Shown here: positions 13,601 through 24,700 of the stretch, piece by piece | How the letters are laid out: each line of letters begins with the position of its first letter | How positions within the stretch are numbered: position 1 is the first letter of the stretch | DNA from: Petrolisthes cinctipes | Lineage: Eukaryota > Arthropoda > Malacostraca > Decapoda > Porcellanidae | Length of the DNA stretch: 64,000 nucleotides | Reading direction: 5' to 3' | NCBI GenBank assembly: GCA_033782935.1 | Contig: JAWQEG010000292.1 | Location: 1,236,001 to 1,300,000 of the forward strand | Notes under the pieces: model-generated | What the model saw: only the letters and a program-made list of their open reading frames with translations | Told to the model about the DNA's origin: nothing | The model's database searches: none | Translations under genes and position numbers: made by a program

Positions 13601-16600
13601 ACCCGAAAATTCGATATTTAGAGGTCCCAGAAGGTATCTGTACATGCTTACTCCGTGTTAGAGTATTTTCAAAATACAGGCCAAAAATCGATCTTTTAGG
13701 TGCACAAAACTCGATATCTCAAATTCAGTCCCAAAACACCCGAAAATTCGATATTTAGGGTTCCCAGAAGCGATATGTACATGCCTACTCCGTGTTAGAG
13801 TATTTTCAAAATTCAGGCCCAAAACATGCTGAAAATCGATATTTTTGGTGCCCAAAGTCAATATGTGCATGTATCTTCTGTACCCGTTTATATCTCAAAT
13901 TCAGGCTAAAAACACCCGAAAATTCAATATTTTGGGGTCCCAGAAGCAATCTGTACATGCCTACTCAGTGCTAGAATATTTTCAAAATATAGGCTAAAAA
14001 CATGCTAAAAATCGATCTTTTAGGTGTCAAAAAGTCGATATCTCAAATTCAGTCCCAAAACACCCGAAAATTCGATATTTAGAGGTCCCAGAAGGTATCT
14101 GTACATGCCTACTCCGTGTTAGAGTTATTTTCAAAATACATGCTCAAAACATACTGAAAATCGATCTTTTAGATGCACAAAAGTCGATATGTGCATGCAT
14201 CTTCTGTACCCGTTTATATCTCAAATTCTGGCCCTAAACACCCGAAAATTCGATATTTAGGGGTCCCAGAAGCGATCTGTACATGCCTACTCCGTGTTAG
14301 AGTATTTTCAAAATACATGCTCAAAACATACTGAAAATCGATCTTTTAGGTGCACAAAAGTCGATATGTGCATGCATCTTCAGTACCCGTTTATATCTCA
14401 AATTCAGGCTCAAAACACCCGAAAATTCAATATTTTGGGGTCCCAGAAGCAATCTGTACATGCCTACTCAGTGTTAGAGTATTTTCAAAATACAGGCCCA
14501 AAACATGCTGAAAATTGATATTTTAGATGCCCAAAGTCAATATGTGCATGTATCTTCTGTACCCGTTTATATCTCAAATTCAGGCTCAAAACACCCGAAA
14601 ATTCAATATTTTGGGGTCCCAGAAGCAATCTGTACATGCCTACTCAGTGTTAGAGTATTTTCAAAATATAGGCTAAAAACATGCTAAAAATCGACATTTT
14701 AGGTGCCAAAAAATCGATATCTCAAATTCAGTCCCAAAACACCGAAAATTCAATATTTAGAGGTCCCAGAAGGTATCTGTACATGCTTACTCCGTGTTAG
14801 AGTATTTTCAAAATTCAGGCCAAAAACATACTGAAAATCGATCTTTTAGGTGCCCAAAAGTCGATATGTGCATGCATCTTCTGTACCCGTTTATATCTCA
14901 AAATCTGTCCCTAAACACCCGAAAATTCGATATTTTGGGGTCCCAGAAGCGATCTGTACATGCCTACTCCGAGTTAGAGTATTTTCAAAATTCTGGCCCA
15001 AAACATGCTGAAAATCGATATTTTTGGTGCCCAAAGTCAATATGTGCATGTATCTTCTGTACCCGTTTATATCTCAAATTCAGGCTCAAAACACCCGAAA
15101 ATTCAATATTTTGGGGTCCCAGAAGCAATCTGTACATGCCTTCTTAGTGCTAGAATATTTTCAAAATATAGGCTAAAAACATGCTAAAAATCGATCTTTT
15201 AGGTGCCAAAAAGTCGATATCTCAAATTCAGTCCCAAAACACCCGAAAATTCGATATTTAGGGGTCCCAGAAGCGATCTGTACATGCCTACTCCGTGTTA
15301 GAGTATTTTCAAAATACAGGCCCAAAACATGCTGAAAATCGATATTTTAGATGCCCAAAGTCAATATGTGCATGTATCTTCTGTACCCGTTTATATCTCA
15401 AATTCAGGCTCAAAACACCCGAAAATTCAATATTTTGGGGTCCCAGAAGCAATCTGTACATGCCTACACAGTGCTTGAATATTTTCAAAATATAGGGTAA
15501 AAACATGCTAAAAATCGACATTTTAGGTGCCAAAAAATCGATATCTCAAATTCAGTCCCAAAACACCCGAAAATTCGATATTTAGAGGTCCCAGAAGGTA
15601 TCTGTACATGCTTACTCCGTGTTAGAGTATTTTCAAAATACAGGCCAAAAATCGATCTTTTAGGTGCACAAAACTCGATATCTCAAATTCAGTCCCAAAA
15701 CACCCGAAAATTCGATATTTAGGGTTCCCAGAAGCGATCTGTACATGGCTACTCCGTGTTAGAGTATTTTCAAAATTCAGGCCCAAAACATGCTGAAAAT
15801 CGATATTTTTGGTGCCCAAACTCAATATGTGCATGTATCTACTGTACCCGTTTATATCTCAAATTCAGGCTCAAAACACCCGAAAATTCAATATTTTGGG
15901 GTCCCAGAAGCAATCTGTACATGCCTACTCAGTGCTAGAATATTTTCAAAATATAGGCTAAAAACATGCTAAAAATCGATCTTTTATGTGCCAAAAAGTC
16001 GATATCTCAAATTCAGTCCCAAAACACCCGAAAATTCGATATTTAGGGGTCCCAGAAGCGATCTGTACATGCCTACTCCGTGTTAGAGTATTTTCAAAAT
16101 ACAAGCCAAAAATCGATCTTTTAGGTGCACAAAACTCGATATCTCAAATTCAGTCCCAAAACACCCGAAAATTCGATATTTAGGGGTCCCAGAAGCGATC
16201 TGTACATGCCTACTCCGTGTTAGAGTATTTTCAAAATACATGCTCAAAACATTATGAAAATCGATCTTTTAGGTGCACAAAAGTCGATATGTGCATGCAT
16301 CTTCAGTACCCGTTTATATCTCAAATTCAGGCTCAAAACACCCGAAAATTCAATATTTTGGGGTCCCAGAAGCAATCTGTACATGCCTACTCAGTGTTAG
16401 AGTATTTTCAAAATACAGGCCCAAAACATGCTGAAAATCGATATTTTAGATGCCCAAAGTCAATATGTGCATGTATCTTCTGTACCCGTTTATATCTCAA
16501 ATTCAGGCTCAAAACACCCGAAAATTCAATATTTTGGGGTCCCAGAAGCAATCTGTACATGCCTACTCAGTGTTAGAGTATTTTCAAAATACAGGCCCAA

Positions 16601-16834
16601 AACATGCTGAAAATCGATATTTTAAATGCCCAAAGTCAATATGTGCATGTATCTTCTGTACCCGTTTATATCTCAAATTCAGGCTCAAAACACCCGAAAA
16701 TTCAATATTTTTGGGTCCCAGAAGCAATCTGTACATGCCTACACAGTGCTAGAATATTTTCAAAATATAGGCTAAAAACATGTTAAAAATCGACATTTTA
16801 GGTGCCAAAAAATCAATATCTGAAATTCAGTCCC

Positions 16835-17010
16835 AAAACACCCGAAAATTCGATATTTTGGGGTCCCAGAAGCGATCTGTACATGCCTACTCCGTGTTAG
16901 AGTATTTTCAAAATTCAGGCCCAAAACATGCTGAAAATCTATATTTTTGGTGCCCAAAGTCAATATGTGCATGTATCTTCTGTACCCGTTTATATCTCAA
17001 ATTCAGGCTC
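16835..17010 (+). repeat. B monomer directly following C (A lost)
   Basis: A type I B monomer of 176 bp follows a C monomer with no A between them. The preceding C is marked by aaaaaatcaatatctg. The same C-B join occurs at the corresponding place in the second Q copy (about 42.07 kb), so the loss predates the super-repeat duplication. Confidence 0.82.
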
Positions 17011-18643
17011 AAAACACCCGAAAATTCAATATTTTGGGGTCCCAGAAGCAATCTGTACATGCATACTCAGTGCTAGAATATTTTCAAAATATAGGCTAAA
17101 AACATGCTAAAAATCGATCTTTTAGGTGCCAAAAAGTCGATATCTCAAATTCAGTCCCAAAACACCCGAAAATTCGATATTCAGGGGTCCCAGAAGCGAT
17201 CTGTACATGCCTACTCCGTGTTAGAGTATTTTCAAAATACATGCTCAAAACGTACTGAAAATCGATCTTTTAGGCGCACAAAAGTCGATATGTGAATGCA
17301 TCTTCAGTACCCGTTTATATCTCAAATTCAGGCTCAAAACACCCGAAAATTCAATATTTTGGGGTCCCAGAAGCAATCTGTACATGCCTACTCAGTGTTA
17401 GAGTATTTTCAAAATACAGGCCCAAAACATGCTGAAAATCGATATTTTAGATGCCCAATGTGCATGTATCTTCTGTACCCGTTTATATCTCAAATTCAGG
17501 CTCAAAACACCCGAAAATTATATATTTTGGGGTCCCAGAAGCAATCTGTACATGCCTACACAGTGCTAGAATATTTTCAAAATATAGGCTAAAAACATGC
17601 TAAAAATCGACATTTTAGGTGCCAAAAAATCGATATCTCAAATTCAGTCCCAAAACACCCGAAAATTCGATATTTAGAGGTCCCAGAAGGTATCTGTACA
17701 TGCCTACTCCGTGTTAGAGTATTTTCAAAATACAGGCCAAAAACATACTGAAAATCGATCTTTTAGGTGCCCAAAAGTCGAGATGTGCATGCATCTTCTG
17801 TACCCGTTTATATCTCAAATTCTGGCCCTAAACACCCGAAAATTCGATATTTTGGGGTCCCAGAAGCGATCTGTACATGCCTACTCCGTGTTAGAGTATT
17901 TTCATAAATCAGGCCCAAAACATGCTGAAAATCGATATTTTTGGTGCCAAAAGTCAATATGTGCATGTATTTTCTGTACCCGTTTATATCTCAAATTCAG
18001 GCTCAAAACACCCGAAAATTCAATATTTTGGGGTCCCAGAAGCAATCTGTACATGCCTACTCAGTGCTAGAATATTTTCAAAACATAGGCTAAAAACATG
18101 CTAAAAATCGATCTTTTAGGTGCCAAAAAGTCGATATCTCAAATTCAGTCCCAAAACACCCGAAAATTCGATATTTAGGGGTCCCAGAAGCGATCTGTAT
18201 ATGCCTACTCCGTGTTAGAGTATTTTCAAAATACATGCTCAAAACATACTGAAAATCGATCTTTTAGGTGCACAAAAGTCGATATGTGCATGCATCTTCT
18301 GTACCCGTTTATATCTCAAATTCTGGCCCTAAACACCCGAAAATTCGATATTTTGGGGTCCCAGAAGCGATCTGTACATGCCTACTCAGTGTTAGAGTAT
18401 TTTCAAAATACAGGCCCAAAACATGCTGAAAATCGATATTTTAGATGCCAAAAGTCAATATGTGGATGTATCTTCTGTACCCGTTTATATCTCAAATTCA
18501 GGCTCAAAACACCCGAAAATTCAATATTTTGGGGTCCCAGAAGCAATCTGTACAGTGCTAGAATATTTTCAAAATATAGGCTAAAAACATGTTAAAAATC
18601 GATCTTTTAGGAGCCAAAAAGTCGATATCTCAAATTCAGTCCC

Positions 18644-18819
18644 AAAACACCCGAAAATTCGATATTTTGGGGTCCCAGAAGCGATCTGTACATGCCTACT
18701 CCGTGTTAGAGTATTTTAAAAATTCAGGCCCAAAACATGCTGAAAATCGATATTTTTGGTGCCCAAAGTCAATATGTGCATGTATCTTCTGTACCCGTTT
18801 ATATCTCAAATTCAGGCTC
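18644..18819 (+). repeat. B monomer directly following C, at the Q-specific insertion
   Basis: This is another 176-bp type I B monomer with no preceding A. It sits at the end of the 815-bp segment that exists in the first Q copy but not the second. Its marker gtattttaaaaattc is found in the second Q copy within an ordinary A-B-C trimer near 43137. The missing A therefore marks one side of the exchange. Confidence 0.8.
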
Positions 18820-18957
18820 AAAACACCCGAAAATTCAATATTTTTGGGTCCCATAAGCAATCTGTACAGTGCTAGAATATTTTCAAAATATAGGCTAAAA
18901 ACATGCTAAAAATCGATCTTTTAGGTGCCAAAAAGTCGATATCTCAAATTCAGTCCC

Positions 18958-19134
18958 AAAACACCCGAAAATTCGATATTTAGGGGTCCCAGAAGCGATC
19001 TGTACATGCCTACTCCGTGTTAGAGTATTTTCAAAATACATGCTCAAAACATACTGAAAATCGATCTTTTAGGTGCACAAAAGTCGATATGTGCATGCAT
19101 CTTCAGTACCCGTTTATATCTCAAATTCAGGCTC
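18958..19134 (+). repeat. Satellite monomer A, type II (reference copy)
   Basis: The monomer is 177 bp and phased from aaaacacccg. It consists of two related halves, about 88 and 89 bp, the second beginning at aaaacatactgaaaatcg. The first half ends in a perfect dyad, gtattttcaaaatac. The second half contains the NsiI-like palindrome tgcatgca. It is followed directly by monomer B. Confidence 0.9.
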
Positions 19135-19310
19135 AAAACACCCGAAAATTCAATATTTTGGGGTCCCAGAAGCAATCTGTACATGCCTACTCAATGTTAG
19201 AGTATTTTCAAAATACAGGCCCAAAACATGCTGAAAATCGATATTTTAGATGCCCAAAGTCAATATGTGCATGTATCTTATGTACCCGTTTATATCTCAA
19301 ATTCAGGCTC
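19135..19310 (+). repeat. Satellite monomer B, type II (reference copy)
   Basis: The monomer is 176 bp, two halves of 88 bp. The first half differs from A by attcaatattttgggg and gcaatctg. The second half reads gatattttagatgccc and then caatatgtgcatgtatc. Type I copies of B instead have attcgatattttgggg, ctccgtg and a broken dyad ending aaaattc. Confidence 0.9.
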
Positions 19311-19458
19311 AAAAAACCCGAAAATTCAATATTTTGGGGTCCCAGAAGCAATCTGTACATGCCTACACAGTGCTAGAATATTTTCAAAATATAGGCTAAA
19401 AACATGCTAAAAATCGACATTTTAGGTGCCTAAAAATCGATATCTCAAATTCAGTCCC
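19311..19458 (+). repeat. Satellite monomer C, type II (reference, truncated)
   Basis: This monomer is 148 bp. The first half is nearly full length (87 bp) and the second half only about 61 bp. The second half lacks the 29 bp that A and B carry between two atat tetramers, so gatat is joined straight to ctcaaattcag. The join creates the hexamer gatatc, which A and B lack at that site. The first half carries the A/T version of the dyad, atattttcaaaatat. Confidence 0.9.
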
Positions 19459-19959
19459 AAAACACCCGAAAATTCGATATTTAGAGGTCCCAGAAGGTAT
19501 CTGTACATGCCTACACCGTGTTAGAGTATTTTCAAAATACAGGCCAAAAACATATTGAAAATCGATCTTTTAGGTGCCCAAAAGTCGATATGTGCATGCA
19601 TCTTCTGTACCCGTTTATATCTCAAATTCTGGCCCTAAACACCCGAAAATTCGATATTTTGGGGTCCCAGAAGCGATCTGTACATGCCTACTCCGTGTTA
19701 GAGTATTTTCAAAATTCAGGCCCAAAACATGCTGAAAATCGATATTTTTGGTGCCCAAAGTCAATATGTGCATGTATCTTCTGTACCCGTTTATATCTCA
19801 AATTCAGGCTCAAAACACCCGAAAATTCAATATTTTGGGGTCCCAAAAGCAATCTGTACATGCCTACTCAGTGCTAGAATATTTTCAAAATATAGGCTAA
19901 AAACATGCTAAAAATCGATCTTTTAGGTGCCAAAAATTCGATATCTCAAATTCAGTCCC
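19459..19959 (+). repeat. Type I trimer (reference copy: A, B, C)
   Basis: Monomer A occupies 19459-19635, B 19636-19811 and C 19812-19959, lengths 177, 176 and 148 bp. The trimer opens with the gaggtcccagaaggtatc variant of the start region, whereas type II opens with ggggtcccagaagcgatc. Its C monomer ends with gatcttttaggtgccaaaaa, against gacattttaggtgcc in type II. These linked differences recur together in tens of other trimers. Confidence 0.88.
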
Positions 19960-21772
19960 AAAACACCCGAAAATTCGATATTTAGGGGTCCCAGAAGCGA
20001 TCTGTACATGCCTACTCCGTGTTAGAGTATTTTCAAAATACATGCTCAAAACATACTGAAAATCGATCTTTTAGGTGCACAAAAGTCGATGTGTGCATGC
20101 ATCTTCAGTACCCGTTTATATCTCAAATTCAGGCTAAAAACACCCGAAAATTCAATATTTTGGGGTTCCAGAAGCAATCTGTACATGCCTACTCAGTGTT
20201 AGAGTATTTTCAAAATACAGGCCCAAAACATGCTGAAAATCGATATTTTAGATGCCCAAAGTCAATATGTGCATGTATCTTCTGTACCCGTTTATATCTC
20301 AAATTCAGGCTCAAAACACCCGAAAATTCAATATTTTGGGGTCCCAGAAGCAATCTGTACATGCCTACGCAGTGTTAGAATATTTTCAAAATATAGGCTA
20401 AAAACATGCTAAAAATCGACATTTTAGGTGCCAAAAAATCGATATATCAAATTCAGTCCCAAAACACCCGAAAATTCGATATTTAGAGGTCCCAGAAGGT
20501 ATCTGTACATGCCTACTCCGTGTTAGAGTATTTTCAAAATACAGGCCAAAAACATACTGAAAATCGATCTTTTAGGTGCCCAAAAGTCGATATGTGCATG
20601 CATCTTCTGTACCCGTTTATATCTCAAATTCTGGCCCTAAACACCCGAAAATTCGATATTTTGGGGTCAAAGAAGCGATCTGTACATGCCTACTCCGTGT
20701 TAGAGTATTTTAAAAATTCAGGCCCAAAACATGCTGAAAATCGATATTTTTGGTGCCCAAAGTCAATATGTGCATGTATCTTCTGTACCCGTTTATATCT
20801 CAAATTCAGGCTCAAAACACCCGAAAATTCAATATTTTGGGGTCCCAGAAGCAATCTGTACAGTGCTAGAATATTTTCAAAATATAGGCTAAAAACATGC
20901 TAAAAATCGATCTTTTAGGTGCCAAAAAGTCGATATCTCAAATTCAGTTCCAAAACACCCGAAAATTCGATATTTAGGGGTCCCAGAAGCGATCTGTACA
21001 TGCCTACTCAGTGTTAGAGTATTTTCAAAATACAGGCCCAAAACATGCTGAAAATCTATATTTTAGATGCCCAAAGTCAATATGTGCATGTATCTTCTGT
21101 ACCCGTTTATATCTCAAATTCAGGCTCAAAACAACCGAAAATTCAATGTTTTGGGGTCCCATAAGCAATCTGTACAGTGCTAGAATATTTTCAAAATATA
21201 GGCTGAAAACATGCTAAAAATCGATCTTTTAGGTGCCAAAAAGTCGATATCTCAAATTCAGTCCCAAAACACCCGAAAATTCGATATTTAGGGGTCCCAG
21301 AAGCGATCTGTACATGCCTACTCCGTGTTAGAGTATTTTCAAAATACATGCTCAAAACATACTGAAAATCGATCTTTTAGGTGCACAAAAGTCGATATGT
21401 GCATGCATCTTCAGTACCCGTTTATATCTCAAATTCAGGCATAAAACACCCAAAAATTCAATATTTTGGGGTCCCAGAAACAATCTGTACATGCCTACTC
21501 AATGTTAGAGTATTTTCAAAATACAGGCCCAAAACATGCTGAAAATCGATATTTTAGATGCCCAAAGTCAATATGTGCATGTATCTTCTGTACCCGTTTA
21601 TATCTCAAATTCAGGCTCAAAACACCCGAAAATTCAATATTTTGGGGTCCCAGAAGCAATCTGTACATGCCTACACAGTGCTAGAATATTTTCAAAATAT
21701 AGGCTAAAATTTTTAACATGCTAAAAATCGACATTTTAGGTGCCAAAAAGTCGATATCTCAAATTCAGTCCC

Positions 21773-24700
21773 AAAACACCCGAAAATTCGATATTTAGGG
21801 GTCCCAGAAGCGATCTGCACATGCCTACTCCGTGTTAGAGTATTTTCAAAATACATGCTCAAAACATACTGAAAATCGATATTTTAGATGCCCAAAGTCA
21901 ATATGTGCATGTATCTTCTGTACCCGTTTATATCTCAAATTCAGGCTCAAAACACCCGAAAATTCAATATTTTGGGGTCCCAGAAGCAATCTGTACATGC
22001 CTACACAGTGCTAGAATATTTTCAAAATATAGGCTAAAAACATGCTAAAAATCGACAATTTAGGTGCCAAAAAATCGATATATCAAATTCAGTCCCAAAA
22101 CACCCGAAAATTAGATATTTAGAGGTCCCAGAAGGTATCTGTATATGCCTACTCCGTGTTAGAGTATTTTCAAAATACAGTCCAAAAACATACTGAAAAT
22201 CGATCTTTTAGGTGCCCAAAAGTCGATATGTGCATGCATCTTCTGTACCCGTTTATATCTCAAATTCTGGCCCTAAACACCCGAAAATTCGATATTTTGG
22301 GGTCCCAAAAGCGATCTGTACATGCCTACTCCGTGTTAGAGTATTTTCAAAATTCAGGCCCAAAACATGCTGAAAATCGATATTTTTGGTGCCCAAAGTC
22401 AATATGTGCATGTATCTTCTGTATCCGTTTATATCTCAAATTCAGGCTCAAAACGGTCCCAGAAGGAATCTGTACATGCCTACTCAGTGCTAGAATATTT
22501 TCAAAATATAGGCTAAAAACATGCTAAAAATCGATCTTTTAGGTGCCAAAAAGTTGATATCTCAAATTCAGTCCCAAAACACCCGAAAATTCGATATTTA
22601 GGGGTCCCAGAAGCGATCTGTACATGCCTACTCCGTGTTAGAGTATTTTCAAAATACATGCTCAAAACATACTGAAAATTGATCTTTTAGGTGCACAAAA
22701 GTCGATATGTGCATGCATCTTCAGTACCCGTTTATATCTCAAATTAAGGCTCAAAACACCCGAAAATTCAATATTTTGGGGTCCCAGAAGCAATCTGTAC
22801 ATGCCTACACAGTGCTAGAATATTTTCAAAATATAGGCTAAAAACATGCTAAAAATCGACATTTTAGGTGCCAAAAAATCGATATCTCAAATTCAGTCCC
22901 AAAACACCCGAAAATTCGATATTTAGAGGTCCCAGAAGGTATCTGTACTCCGTGTTAGAGTATTTTCAAAATACAGGCCAAAAACATACTGAAAATCGAT
23001 CTTTTAGGTGCCCAAAAGTCGATATGTGCATGCATCTTCAGTACCCGTTTATATCTCAAATTCAGGCTCAAAACACCCGAAAATTCAATATTTTGGGGTC
23101 CCAGAAGCAATCTGTACATGCCTACTCAGTGTTAGAGTATTTTCAAAATACAGGCCCAAAACATGCTAAAAATCGATATTTTAGATGCCCAAAGTCAATA
23201 TGTGCATGTATCTTCTGTACCCGTTTATATCTCAAATTCAGGCTCAAAACACCCGAAAATTCAATATTTTGGGGTCCCAGAAGCAATCTGTACATGCCTA
23301 CACAGTGCTAGAATATTTTCAAAATATAGGCTAAAAACATGCTAAAAATCGACATTTTAGGTGCCAAAAAATCGATATATCAAATTCAGTCCCAAAACAC
23401 CCGAAAATTCGATATTTAGAGGTCCCAGAAGGTATTTGTACATGCCTACACCGTGTTAGAGTATTTTCAAAATACAGGCCAAAAACATACTGAAAATCGA
23501 TCTTTTAGGTGCCCAAAAGTCGATATGTGCATGCATCTTCTGTACCCGTTTATATCTCAAATTCTGGCCCTAAACACCCGAAAATTCGATATTTTGGGGT
23601 CCCAGAAGCAATCTGTACATGCCTACTCAGTGTTAGAGTATTTTCAAAATACAGGCCCAAAACATGCTGAAAATCGATATTTTAGATGCCCAAAGTCAAT
23701 ATGTGCATGTATCTTCTGTACCCGTTTATATCTCAAATTCAGGCTCAAAACACCCGAAAATTCAATATTTTGGGGTCCCAGAAGCAATCTGTACATGCCT
23801 ACACAGTTCTAGAATATTTTCAAAATATAGGCTAAAAACATGCTAAAAATCGACATTTTAGGTGCCAAAAAATCGATATCTCAAATTCAGTCCCAAAACA
23901 CCCGAAAATTCGATATTTAGAGGTCCCAGAAGGTATCTGTACTCCGTGTTAGAGTATTTTCAAAATACAGGCCAAAAACATACTGAAAATCGATCTTTTA
24001 GGTGCCCAAAAGTCGATATGTGCATGCATCTTCAGTACCCGTTTATATCTCAAATTCAGGCTCAAAACACCCGAAAATTCAATATTTTGGGGTCCCAGAA
24101 GCAATCTGTACATGCCTACTCAGTGTTAGAGTATTTTCAAAATACAGGCCCAAAACATATTGAAAATCGATATTTTAGATGCCAAAAGTCAATATGTGCA
24201 TGTATCTTCTGTACCCGTTTATATCTCAAATTCAGGCTCAAAACACCCGAAAATTCAATATTTTGGGGTCCCAGAAGCAATCTGTACATGCCTACACAGT
24301 GCTAGAATATTTTCAAAATATAGGCTAAAAACATGCTAAAAATCGACATTTTAGGTGCCAAAAAATCGATATCTCAAATTCAGTCCCAAAACACCCGAAA
24401 ATTCGATATTTAGAGGTCCCAGAAGGTATCTGTACATGCCTACTCCGTGTTAGAGTATTTTCAAAATACAGGCCAAAAACATACTGAAAATCGATCTTTT
24501 AGGTGCCCAAAAGTCGATATGTGCATGCATCTTCTGTACCCGTTTATATCTCAAATTCTGGCCCTAAACACCCGAAAATTCGATATTTTGGGGTCCCAGA
24601 CGCGATCTGTACATGCCTACTCCGTGTTAGAGTATTTTCAAAATTCAGACCCAAAACATGCTGAAAATCGATATTTTTGGTGCCCAAAGTCAATATGTGC

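Larger units (their letters stand above)
18958..19959 (+). repeat. Reference 1002-bp hexameric higher-order repeat
   Basis: This is the cleanest example of the repeating unit. A type II trimer (18958-19458) is followed by a type I trimer (19459-19959), each exactly 501 bp. Type II A monomers carry acatgctc, gtgcacaaaagtc and cttcagtaccc. Type I A monomers carry caggccaaaaac, gtgcccaaaagtc, cttctgtaccc and attctggccc. The B and C monomers also differ by type: type II B has gatattttagatgccc and type I B has atttttggtgccc. The next two trimers (from 19960 and 20461) repeat the II-I order, as do many others in the window, so the true higher-order unit is six monomers rather than three. Confidence 0.9.
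10613..21743 (+). repeat. Super-repeat block Q, first copy
   Basis: This 11.1-kb stretch is paralogous to 35622-46166. The offset is 25062 at the start, 25238 from about 12.1 kb and 24423 from about 18.7 kb. The steps correspond to one B monomer present only in the later copy (+176) and an 815-bp stretch present only here (-815). Shared rare markers include ggcgcacaaaag (about 17274), an 8-bp loss giving gatgcccaatgtgc (about 17452), aaaaaacccg (about 19311) and the aaaatttttaac insertion near 21707. The assigned left edge is approximate because P and Q are made of the same satellite. Confidence 0.83.

Noticed and set aside
19470..19486. CENP-B box-like match (attcgatatttaggggt and similar)
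   Set aside because: It matches 7 of the 9 core positions of nTTCGnnnnAnnCGGGn, missing the central A and the C of CGGG. By my estimate about half of random monomers this size would contain a 7-of-9 match on one strand or the other, and many monomers here have ttca instead of ttcg.
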